Source of the DNA: an uncultured Verrucomicrobiota bacterium
GTDB lineage: Bacteria; Verrucomicrobiota; Kiritimatiellia; CAIQIC01; Lenti-01
Direction of reading: 5' to 3'
Assembly: GCA_937860055.1 (NCBI GenBank)
Contig: CALMBO010000005.1
Span: 1 to 51,811, forward strand
DNA length: 51,811 nt
Part shown: positions 46,240 through 51,811 of the stretch, piece after piece
Position numbering within the stretch: the first letter of the stretch is position 1
Layout: each line of letters begins with the position of its first letter
Position numbers and translations under genes: made by a program
Notes under the pieces: model-generated
Database searches by the model: none
Told to the model about the DNA's origin: nothing
What the model saw: the letters and a program-made list of their open reading frames with translations, nothing else

Positions 46240-46926
46240 ATGGCAATCGACGCAATGGAAATGAAACTGCGGCCCCCCGAGATCGCCCTCAAGCCGTATC
46301 CCCCGAAACTCATCACGCTCGCTTCGGGCGAAAAGATGGTCGTGCGCGAGGCGAAGCGCGAGGAGGTCGGCGCGCTGCTCGGCACGGTGTTCCCGCTCAT
46401 CGGCGTGCCCACCGATTTCTACGACATCGTTGCGGCGCGCATGTACTCCGAGATCCTGGGCTGGTACCGCTACCGCGTGGCGAACGAATTCGTCCTCGTC
46501 GGCGCCATCGACGGCGTGATCGCGGGCATCGTCACCAGCCGGCATGTGAGCCCCAAGCTGGGAATGAGCCTGCACACGCTGACCATCAAGCGCGGCCTGC
46601 GCGTCGGCGCCCAGCTGTTCGCCGCCAAGATGGAGCACCACATCGACATCCTCGGCGAGGACGAGGTCTTCATCGTCGCGGAAAGCCCCAACGGCTTCAA
46701 GCGCTGGATGATCGAATACCAGCTCGAAGACCGCTCGGCGCAGTTCCCCGACGTGCGCCACGAGCTCGGCGGCGTGCCCACGTTCGTGCTGACCCGCGCG
46801 CTGTGGAACGCGGTCAAGGCCATCAAGTGCACCGGCACCCGGCCCATTTCGGACGCCGACCTCCGGACGGCCGACAAGCTCGTCATGCCGAAGGAATACT
46901 CGCAGCTTCCGGGCTTCAAGAGGTAG
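46240..46926 (+). CDS. GNAT-like protein linked to a thiolase-fold enzyme
   Basis: The protein has 228 residues. AAGGAG lies eight bases before the ATG. After a Pro-rich start, MVVREAKREEVGALLGTVFPLIG near 33-55 (cited in part) looks like the first strand and helix of a GNAT acetyltransferase, and NEFVLVGAIDGVIAGIVTSRHV near 82-103 like its central strands. I do not see a clear acetyl-CoA-binding Arg/Gln-x-x-Gly-x-Gly/Ala loop, so the fold call is weak and activity is doubtful. Three bases separate it from the thiolase-like gene, so the three genes form one operon. Confidence 0.55.
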   Translation: MAIDAMEMKLRPPEIALKPYPPKLITLASGEKMVVREAKREEVGALLGTVFPLIGVPTDFYDIVAARMYSEILGWYRYRVANEFVLVGAIDGVIAGIVTSRHVSPKLGMSLHTLTIKRGLRVGAQLFAAKMEHHIDILGEDEVFIVAESPNGFKRWMIEYQLEDRSAQFPDVRHELGGVPTFVLTRALWNAVKAIKCTGTRPISDADLRTADKLVMPKEYSQLPGFKR

Positions 46927-46929
46927 ATC

Positions 46930-48126
46930 ATGGCCAGGGTCGGAATCGTCGGGATCGGGCACACCCGGTTCGGAAACTCGTCGGAGTACGACTTGGCGGA
47001 TGTTCTCGCCTATGCGGCGACGGACGCGCTCAAGGACGCGGGTTTCCTCGCCCGCCGCAAGGAGATCGACCAGGTCTTCGTCGCCAACATGGCGTCGGGC
47101 ATGTTCTGCCACCAGACGGCCGTGGCGTCGTCCATGATCAGCCGGATGGACATGGAACCCGTGCCGGCCGAGCTGATCGAGAACGGCCCGGCGTCGGGCG
47201 CGAGCGCCATCAAGGTCGGCTACATGGCCGTGGCGTCGGGGATGGCGGATGTCGTCCTTGTCGTCGGCGGCGAGATCATGCGCAAGGTGACGGGCTGGAA
47301 CGCGACGGACATCGTCGCCACCATGCTCCATACGGAGGCCGAGTACAACATGGGCCTCACGCTGCCGGGCTTCGGCGGCATGTTCACCCGCATGTACATG
47401 GAGAAGTACGGGCTCACCGAGCGCGACCTCGCGCTGATCGCCGTGAAGGACCACGAGAACGGCGCGAAGAACAAGTACGCGCACGTCCAGATCCCCTGCA
47501 CGATCGAGGCCATCGCCGACGGCCCCGAGGCCGACGTGGTGAACAACTACATCGCCGAGCCCCTGCGCATGTATTCGACCTGTCCGGTGACGGACGGGGC
47601 GGCGGCGGTCCTGCTGGTCAACATGGATGCGCCGATCGCGAAGGAATTCCCGAAGAAGCCCGTCCGCATCGCCGGCGTGGCAAGCGCGACGGACACCCAT
47701 TGCGTGCACAACCGCAAGGACCCGCTCAAGCTCGAAGCCGTGCGCATCGCGGGGGAGAAGGCCTACCGGATGGCCGGAATGGGCCCGAAGGACATCTCCT
47801 TCGCCGAGCTCCACGACGCGTTTGTCATCCTGGAGCTCGCGATCAGCGAGGAAATCGGCCTGTTCGAGCGCGGCAAGTCGTTCCTGGCCGTGCGCAAGGG
47901 CGAGACCAAGATCGACGGGCGCATCCCGATCAATCCCTCGGGCGGCCTGAAGTCGAAGGGCCACCCGGTGGGCGGCACGGGCGTTTCGCAGGTGGTGGAG
48001 CTTGTCCGCCAGCTGCGGGGCGAGGCCGAGCCGGGGCGGCAGGTGAAGGATCCGAAGGTCGGCATGTCCGTCAACTTCGGCGGCTTCGGGAACAACGTCG
48101 TCGCCGTCATCTGCGCCAAGGAATAG
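46930..48126 (+). CDS. Thiolase-fold enzyme lacking the nucleophilic cysteine
   Basis: The protein has 398 residues and the SCP2/archaeal thiolase layout. The start MARVGIVGIGHTRFG is typical. The segment that normally reads ENACASG around the active cysteine is ENGPASG here, with Pro87 in place of Cys; the DNA codon is CCG. Other catalytic parts remain: LHDAFVILELA with His295 and SKGHPVGGTG with His345. It is followed nine bases later by a DUF35 gene. Thiolase/DUF35 pairs include BbsAB of toluene degradation and the Ltp2-ChsH2 aldolase of sterol degradation; Ltp2 is also reported to lack the cysteine. A C-C lyase or scaffold role is therefore more likely than a thiolase. Confidence 0.88.
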   Translation: MARVGIVGIGHTRFGNSSEYDLADVLAYAATDALKDAGFLARRKEIDQVFVANMASGMFCHQTAVASSMISRMDMEPVPAELIENGPASGASAIKVGYMAVASGMADVVLVVGGEIMRKVTGWNATDIVATMLHTEAEYNMGLTLPGFGGMFTRMYMEKYGLTERDLALIAVKDHENGAKNKYAHVQIPCTIEAIADGPEADVVNNYIAEPLRMYSTCPVTDGAAAVLLVNMDAPIAKEFPKKPVRIAGVASATDTHCVHNRKDPLKLEAVRIAGEKAYRMAGMGPKDISFAELHDAFVILELAISEEIGLFERGKSFLAVRKGETKIDGRIPINPSGGLKSKGHPVGGTGVSQVVELVRQLRGEAEPGRQVKDPKVGMSVNFGGFGNNVVAVICAKE

Positions 48127-48135
48127 GAGGTCGCC

Positions 48136-48516
48136 ATGATCGATTTCAGCATGTACGAGGTCAAGGCCCCCAAGATCCAGGCCTGCAAGTGCGAGGGGTG
48201 CGGGGAGATCTTCTATCCCGCGCCGATGATCTGCTCCAAGTGCGGCGCGCGGCGCGACCCCGTGACAGGGAAGGGCTGGTCCACCTTCGACCTGGAAGGT
48301 CCCTGCACGCTTCTCGCGTGGACGCGCGTCTGGAACCTGCCCGAGGGCTACACCAAGAAGTTTCTCCAGTTCGGCATCGTCCAGTTCGAAAACGGGCTGC
48401 GCGCTTCCGGACGGGTGGAGGTCGGGGAACCCAAGACGGGGATGAAACTGACCGCGACGGTCGAGGAATCCGACGAGCGTCCGGGCAAGCCGGTGAATGT
48501 CTTCGTGTTCAGGTAG
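48136..48516 (+). CDS. DUF35 zinc-ribbon/OB-fold protein
   Basis: The protein has 126 residues. The N-terminal zinc ribbon has four cysteines, KCEGCGEIFYPAP near 18-30 and CSKCGARRDP near 33-42. The OB-fold follows, with GPCTLLAWTRVW near 54-65 and IVQFENGLRASGRVEV near 77-92. DUF35 proteins dock onto thiolase-fold enzymes and shape or gate the acyl-CoA site. It is the last gene of the operon; AGGAGG precedes the ATG by about seven bases. No intrinsic terminator was seen directly after the stop. Confidence 0.92.
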   Translation: MIDFSMYEVKAPKIQACKCEGCGEIFYPAPMICSKCGARRDPVTGKGWSTFDLEGPCTLLAWTRVWNLPEGYTKKFLQFGIVQFENGLRASGRVEVGEPKTGMKLTATVEESDERPGKPVNVFVFR

Positions 48517-48575
48517 GGCGAATTCCTTATTTCTGTAGCCGTTTTTGAATCGTTCGGAAGAACGGGTCGCCCCTG

Positions 48576-48640
48576 GAGGGTTCGTCCTGCCCGAAGCCCG
48601 GAAATGGAGCTCTTGGGCAGGGCGAAGCGTCCTCGCCGAG
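48576..48640 (+). repeat. Foldable 65-base repeat, copy A
   Basis: TTCGTCCTGCCCGAAG near 48581 pairs with CTTGGGCAGGGCGAA near 48613, around CCCGGAAATGGAGCT. It matches copy B at 48863-48927 at all but a few positions. The stem bases CCTGCCC/GGGCAGG of this copy are CCTACCC/GGGTAGG in copy B, so the pairing is kept by a double change. Confidence 0.8.
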
Positions 48641-48787
48641 CCGGGCTTCATGGGGTCCTCCGGATGTTCATGGGTCATGTTGAGCGGAGGCGCCTTGCGC
48701 CGGAGTCGAAACATCTTGCTTTCCGGCTATGGCCGGCCGGCTGGGGGAGAGCCGAGATCCCTCGACAGGCTCGGGATGACAGCCGGA

Positions 48788-48845
48788 ACAGCCCCGGCCT
48801 CAGCGAGGCCGGCTACAACGACAGCCAGGACAGCCCACCGGGTGG
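48788..48845 (+). repeat. GC-rich dispersed repeat, also at 51660-51716
   Basis: It starts AACAGCCCCGGCCTCAGCG and contains CCGGCC-TCAGCGA-GGCCGG, which can form a small stem. It aligns with 51660-51716 with a few changes and a one-base gap. It lies between the two copies of the foldable repeat. Confidence 0.7.
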
Positions 48846-48862
48846 GGGTGAACGGCTCACCC

Positions 48863-48927
48863 AGAGGGTTCGTCCTACCCGAAGCCCGGAAATGGAGCTC
48901 TTGGGTAGGGCGAGGCGTCCTTGCCGA
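48863..48927 (+). repeat. Foldable 65-base repeat, copy B
   Basis: It carries TTCGTCCTACCCGAAG near 48868 and CTTGGGTAGGGCGAG near 48899, a direct copy of 48576-48640 287 bases downstream, with the compensating stem change described there. Confidence 0.8.
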
Positions 48928-49014
48928 GAAGGGACAGGAACCGATCTGGCACACGGAGGGATTGGCGAGGGTTTCCGTCCGCCGGTTGGAACCGGAAATG
49001 TTTCCGGATCCTTC

Positions 49015-49040
49015 GTCCCGCATATTATAATATGCGGGAC
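49015..49040. repeat. Perfect 26-base palindrome, copy 1
   Basis: GTCCCGCATATTA followed directly by its exact reverse complement. The centre is AT-rich and the arms end in GTCCC/GGGAC. A near-identical copy is at 49092-49117. It could be an operator or the end of a repeat unit. Confidence 0.85.
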
Positions 49041-49091
49041 AGAAAAACGGGAATTTAGGCCGGATATCCGCGTTTCGATGGAGAATATCCA

Positions 49092-49117
49092 GTCCCGCAC
49101 ATTATAATATGCGGGAC
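49092..49117. repeat. Near-perfect 26-base palindrome, copy 2
   Basis: GTCCCGCACATTA followed by TAATATGCGGGAC; one mismatch from a perfect palindrome and one base different from copy 1. It is 51 bases after copy 1 and about 110 bases upstream of the promoter-like motif of the deaminase-like gene. Confidence 0.85.
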
Positions 49118-49228
49118 GGCGGAACGGGCCGGGAGGAGGGTGGATTCCTGCCTCGGTGTCTCCCGGGATGCGCGGTTGGGCATGGGTCTTCGGGGTGCCG
49201 GACTTCCATTCTTTTTTCCACAATTGTC

Positions 49229-49257
49229 TTGGGGCTTCGCGCGGACTTCCGTATGGT
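49229..49257 (+). promoter_or_regulatory. Probable promoter of the first deaminase-like gene
   Basis: TTGGGG (49229-49234), a 17-base spacer and TATGGT (49252-49257), preceded by TTGTC. The second deaminase-like gene has the same TTGTC-TTGGGG, 17-base spacer and TATGCT. Here the -10 box ends only seven bases before the ATG, so the message would be leaderless or nearly so. Confidence 0.45.
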
Positions 49258-49264
49258 TTTGCCG

Positions 49265-49882
49265 ATGAGCCGGACAATCATATTCTCCTGGGTGCTGGCC
49301 GCATGGGCCGCCTTGGCATGCGCCTGGGCGGGCCGGGCGACGGCAAAGGAGCCGGCGGACTCCAAGGCCATGGCGTCCGCGCGCGCGCCGGCGGTGCGGC
49401 ATCTCGACCGGGAGAAGGACCGCGAGGACCTCGACCGCATCTGGCATTTCCGCAAGATGCTGCCGGAGCCGTTCTACCGCCGGAACAATTTCGCGTGGGC
49501 GCGGGCGGAAATCGAGGGGCTGGAGAAGAAGGAATATTTCGCGCACAGCGGCATCCAGAATCTGGATGGATTTTCGGCCGACATCGCCGAACGGCTCCGG
49601 GACATGTCGTTCTCCCCGAAGAAGGGGAAGGGGAAGTTCAAGACGCTGCTCGTGGACTATAAAGGCAACATCGGCGGGCGCGATGCGCTGCCGAGATGGT
49701 TCGACACGGAATACAAGATCCTCGAGGACATCGCCTCGCGGCTGCCGGACGCTTCCGTGGCGGGGAGCATCCGGCTCTACACGAATCTGGAGCCCTGTCC
49801 GAGCTGCCTTGGCGTGATGGACCAGTTTCTGGCCCTCTACACCAACGTGCAGATGGAAGTGTTCTACGAGTGGCCGCCGTAG
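49265..49882 (+). CDS. Exported deaminase-fold protein 1
   Basis: The protein has 205 residues. The N-terminus (about 1-28) is an export signal. Residues about 75-205 show the pattern of bacterial toxin-type nucleic acid deaminases: RRNNFAWARAEIEGL, FAHSGIQNLDG with His94, WFDTEYKILEDIASRL with Asp147-x-Glu149, and LYTNLEPCPSCLGVMDQF with Cys178 and Cys181. Glu would be the proton shuttle and the CxxC cysteines zinc ligands; Asp147 stands where many deaminases have His or Cys. It is closest to the second copy at 50567-51226. Unlike polymorphic toxins it has no delivery module and no repeats. The ATG at 49265 is chosen as the start of the signal; an ATG at 49253 lies inside the -10 box. Activity is untested. 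Confidence 0.75.
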   Translation: MSRTIIFSWVLAAWAALACAWAGRATAKEPADSKAMASARAPAVRHLDREKDREDLDRIWHFRKMLPEPFYRRNNFAWARAEIEGLEKKEYFAHSGIQNLDGFSADIAERLRDMSFSPKKGKGKFKTLLVDYKGNIGGRDALPRWFDTEYKILEDIASRLPDASVAGSIRLYTNLEPCPSCLGVMDQFLALYTNVQMEVFYEWPP

Positions 49883-49893
49883 AGGCCGGCCCC

Positions 49894-50373
49894 CTACCGC
49901 GACAGATAGTCGACGACTTCCCGGTGCCCGTTTTCCAAGGCCCGCATCCGCGGTGTGCGACCGTCTTCATCCCGGGCGTTTGGATCGGCTCCGTTTTCCA
50001 CCAGGAACTTGACCATTTCCAGATCGCCGTTCCGCGCCGCCCGCATCAGCGGGGTGTGGCTGCCGCCATCCCGGGCATCCACCGAGGCGCCCTGCTCCAC
50101 CAACCGCCTGGCGGATTCCAGGTCGCGGCCGCGGACAGCCTCCATGAGCGGCGTGTCGCCGCTTTCATTCAAGGCGTCCATGGGGGGCCGCTCGGGGAGG
50201 GGGGCCGGTTCGGCCACGGGTGTGCCGGTGGCGGAAGGCGCTTGGCTTTGAATGGCCGCCGGTTCCGGCGCCGGGGCGGGCGCTTTTGCGGCAGAAGGTT
50301 TCTTGCCGCATCCCGATCCCAAGGCGGCCAGCACGAACACCAGCGTCGCCAGAAGCTTTCCAACGTTTCTCAT
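49894..50373 (-). CDS. Ankyrin-repeat lipoprotein
   Basis: The protein has 159 residues. ATG at 50373 has GGAGG eight bases upstream. The signal MRNVGKLLATLVFVLAALGSGC (cited in part) ends in a lipobox, then comes an Ala/Pro-rich linker to about 65 and three ankyrin repeats: SGDTPLMEAVRGRDLESARRL, SHTPLMRAARNGDLEMVKFL and EDGRTPRMRALENGHREVVDYL, cited in parts. It lies between the two deaminase-like genes on the opposite strand, converging on the first and divergent from the second. Ankyrin proteins serve as immunity partners in some bacterial toxin systems, so a protective or binding role is possible but unproven. The hairpin CAAGGCGG-AAAA-CCGCCTTG (50423-50442) lies in its upstream region. 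Confidence 0.85.
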   Translation of the reverse strand: MRNVGKLLATLVFVLAALGSGCGKKPSAAKAPAPAPEPAAIQSQAPSATGTPVAEPAPLPERPPMDALNESGDTPLMEAVRGRDLESARRLVEQGASVDARDGGSHTPLMRAARNGDLEMVKFLVENGADPNARDEDGRTPRMRALENGHREVVDYLSR

Positions 50374-50501
50374 GGCCATATCCTCCAACGGTGCAAGGAT
50401 GAAATCCCACCGGCCCTGACGTCAAGGCGGAAAACCGCCTTGGCGGTTCCGACCTTCCCCGCTTCCGTTCAAAAATCTTTTTGTTTCTCCTCACATTTGT
50501 C

Positions 50502-50530
50502 TTGGGGAAGAAGGTCTTCTCCCCTATGCT
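50502..50530 (+). promoter_or_regulatory. Probable promoter of the second deaminase-like gene
   Basis: TTGGGG (50502-50507), a 17-base spacer and TATGCT (50525-50530), with TTGTC just upstream, the same layout as at 49229-49257. Here a leader of about 30 bases with GGAG (50557-50560) precedes the ATG. Confidence 0.5.
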
Positions 50531-50566
50531 TTCCCTCTTGCAAAATTGGGCACATTGGAGACGGCC

Positions 50567-51226
50567 ATGATGGTGAAAAGATTGAGGATCGCCTGGATTG
50601 TCCTGCTGGCGGGCGCGCTGGCGGCCTGTTCTCCAAAGAGGGAGGCCGCGCCGGCGCCGGCCGCCGTTTCGCCGGCCGCTGTTCCGGCGGTTTCCGTGGC
50701 GCCGGCCCTGCCGCCGCCTCCTGCGACGACGCGCGATCCGTCGCTGCGCCAGATCGGGCCGGAGGAGGGGGATGCGCTTCTCCTGGAACGGATCGGAGCG
50801 TGCCGGGAGATGCTTCCCGTGGAATACCGGAAGCGCAACAACTTCGCATGGGCGGTGGCGGAGATCGAGGGCATGGACAAGACGGAGTTCTTTGCGCACA
50901 GCGGCATCCAGAGCCTCGACGGCCTGTCGTCCGAAGAGGCGCAGAAGATCGCCGGCATTTCGACCAAGCCCGGCGAGGGGCGCTTCCAGACCCTTTGCGT
51001 GAACCAACTGGGCGCGGTGGGGGGGGCCGATTGCTGGCAGCGCGACGTGGACACGGAATTCAAGATTCTCGAGGATATCGCCTCGCGGCTGCCGGATCCT
51101 TCGGCGAAGGGCCGCATCCGCCTGTTCACGGAACTGTATCCCTGCCCGAGCTGCTGGAACGTGATGAAGCAGTTCCTGGCGGTCTACACCAACATCGAGA
51201 TGGACGTCCTCTACCGGACGCCTTGA
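50567..51226 (+). CDS. Exported deaminase-fold lipoprotein 2
   Basis: The protein has 219 residues. The signal ends in a lipobox, GALAAC with Cys21, followed by an Ala/Pro linker to about 55. The domain repeats the pattern of the first copy: RKRNNFAWAVAEIEGM, FFAHSGIQSLDG with His111, VDTEFKILEDIASRL with Asp162-x-Glu164, and LFTELYPCPSCWNVM with Cys193 and Cys196. The two copies are clearly related over about 130 residues but differ in their N-termini and central loop, so the duplication is not recent. ATG at 50567 follows GGAG by six bases. The small helical gene starts eight bases after the stop, suggesting a pair. Confidence 0.78.
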   Translation: MMVKRLRIAWIVLLAGALAACSPKREAAPAPAAVSPAAVPAVSVAPALPPPPATTRDPSLRQIGPEEGDALLLERIGACREMLPVEYRKRNNFAWAVAEIEGMDKTEFFAHSGIQSLDGLSSEEAQKIAGISTKPGEGRFQTLCVNQLGAVGGADCWQRDVDTEFKILEDIASRLPDPSAKGRIRLFTELYPCPSCWNVMKQFLAVYTNIEMDVLYRTP

Positions 51227-51233
51227 GGGAAAC

Positions 51234-51593
51234 ATGGATTCGTCGGCCTACTACGAACTCCGCTGCGCGGTCGTGGAGATGTTCTACGAGACGCTGCGGG
51301 AGGAGAACTACACGATCGGGCAGGCGGCGGGCCGCTGCCTGGTGGAATTCCAGCGGGAGGTGCGGGGGGGCGCCCGCGATGCCCTGGTGGTCTTGAGCGT
51401 GATCCTTTCGCGGGTGGCCCGGCACGAGCCGGAGGCGCTGGCCCGGTTCCGTCCGGAAATCGAGGGGATGGAGGGGATCGTGAAGAAGGCCTCCTGCTGG
51501 AGAGGTCTTTCGCCGGACGAAAAGGAACGGCTGCAGGAAGATGTCCGGTTTGTGCTGGAGAAGGCCGGCCCTCCCCGTCGGCAGCCGGAATAA
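51234..51593 (+). CDS. Small helical protein paired with the deaminase-like gene
   Basis: The protein has 119 residues. It has no signal peptide and no cysteine pair, and is predicted almost wholly helical: YYELRCAVVEMFYETLREENYTIGQAAGRCLVEFQREV near 6-43 (cited in parts), ALVVLSVILSRVARHEPEAL near 50-69, then SPDEKERLQEDVRFVLEKA near 92-110. It starts eight bases after the lipoprotein gene. All-alpha immunity proteins of the Imm3 type are known next to toxin deaminases, and this size, fold and place fit, but I cannot confirm the family. A cytoplasmic protein would guard against a deaminase before export or after re-entry. Confidence 0.7.
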   Translation: MDSSAYYELRCAVVEMFYETLREENYTIGQAAGRCLVEFQREVRGGARDALVVLSVILSRVARHEPEALARFRPEIEGMEGIVKKASCWRGLSPDEKERLQEDVRFVLEKAGPPRRQPE

Positions 51594-51629
51594 CGGGGGA
51601 ATGGCAGGGGGGATTCCGGGTTCGGTGTG

Positions 51630-51666
51630 GGCCCGGTCACCGACCGGGCGGGGAAAGCGAACAGCC
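51630..51666 (+). repeat. 37-base direct repeat, copy 1
   Basis: It begins GGCCCGGTCACCGACCGGGC, which contains the stem GCCCGGTC-ACC-GACCGGGC, and ends in GGGGAAAGCGAACAGCC. It is identical to 51775-51811, 145 bases further on. Confidence 0.85.
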
Positions 51667-51716
51667 CCGGCCTCAGCGCGGCCGGCTAAACGACAGCCTG
51701 GACAGCGCGCCGGGTG
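51660..51716 (+). repeat. GC-rich dispersed repeat, second copy of 48788-48845
   Basis: AACAGCCCCGGCCTCAGCGC and what follows match 48788-48845. It can form CCGGCC/GGCCGG, and just after it CCGGGTG-AGGG-CACCCGG forms another hairpin. It overlaps the end of the 37-base direct repeat. No gene lies in 51594-51811. Confidence 0.7.
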
Positions 51717-51774
51717 AGGGCACCCGGCCTACAACGGGCCATCCGGCCCGAGGGTGCGGAATGGATTTGTTGTA

Positions 51775-51811
51775 GGCCCGGTCACCGACCGGGCGGGGAA
51801 AGCGAACAGCC
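51775..51811 (+). repeat. 37-base direct repeat, copy 2, cut by the window end
   Basis: Identical to 51630-51666. Because the match runs to the last base of the window, a tandem unit of about 145 bases may continue beyond it. Confidence 0.8.

Larger units (their letters stand above)
48517..49264. other. Gene-free region packed with structured repeats
   Basis: No credible gene lies in these 748 bases. They hold, in order, a 65-base foldable repeat (48576-48640), a GC-rich repeat shared with the right end of the window (48788-48845), a second copy of the foldable repeat (48863-48927), two 26-base palindromes (49015-49040 and 49092-49117) and a probable promoter (49229-49257) of the deaminase-like gene. 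Apparent frames here are short and composed of repeat sequence. Confidence 0.8.

Noticed and set aside
48541..49107. Open frames of 161 and 167 codons after the DUF35 gene
   Set aside because: They consist of direct repeats and palindromes, have no ribosome-binding site or domain, and the repeat copies fall into different frames.
49015..49117. A CRISPR array
   Set aside because: Only two copies, each an almost perfect palindrome of 26 bases with one 51-base gap, and no cas genes in the window.

Overview
The window looks like chromosomal DNA of a GC-rich, Gram-negative, anaerobic and probably fermentative bacterium. A porin, lipoprotein signals, ExbB/ExbD proteins and an outer-membrane-type porin C-terminus ending in Phe point to two membranes. 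Acetate kinase, a phosphofructokinase and a complete H2-evolving membrane hydrogenase point to sugar fermentation. The style of the secreted proteins (short repeats shared with Verrucomicrobia-like genomes, TPR plus ExbBD plus VWA operons, dispersed palindromic intergenic repeats) suggests the PVC superphylum, perhaps Kiritimatiellota. That placement is an inference from gene style, not from a phylogeny.

Layout. 1-3840: the 3' end of an rRNA operon (16S tail, tRNA-Ile, tRNA-Ala, 23S, 5S, strong terminator). 3930-5036: a porin. 5132-6999 (minus): rpsB-tsf. 7230-10063 (plus): leuC, leuD, rsmE. 10073-10530: a long imperfect inverted repeat plus a dispersed repeat. 10531-16248: rtcB, an AraC/GyrI-type regulator, a compact topoisomerase subunit A and an ATP-grasp protein. 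16342-21224 (plus): pheS, pheT, an FmdB-type zinc ribbon protein, a membrane zinc ribbon protein and dtd. 21421-23082: trmL and a secreted protein with three repeats.

23108-31210 (minus): fourteen translationally coupled genes matching the archaeal mbhA-N order, with all four NiFe cysteines. This is a ferredoxin-dependent, ion-pumping group 4 hydrogenase. 31369-36982: phosphofructokinase, a DUF4139-like secreted protein, acetate kinase, ribosomal protein S21, a 3D-domain lipoprotein and a phosphopantetheinyl transferase. Phosphofructokinase, acetate kinase and the hydrogenase together fit glycolytic fermentation to acetate and H2.

37022-45068 (minus): an envelope operon of TPR protein, nuclease-fold/TPR fusion, TPR protein, ExbB, two ExbD, a TonB-like VWA protein and a small secreted protein. 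45110-46039: a carbon-nitrogen hydrolase. 46240-48516 (plus): a GNAT-like protein, a thiolase-fold enzyme lacking the nucleophilic cysteine, and a DUF35 protein. 48517-49264: gene-free and packed with structured repeats. 49265-51593: two related exported deaminase-fold proteins, an ankyrin lipoprotein and a small helical protein, which I regard as the best candidate for an undescribed system. The window ends in what may be the start of a tandem repeat of about 145 bp. No CRISPR array, transposase or prophage gene was seen.
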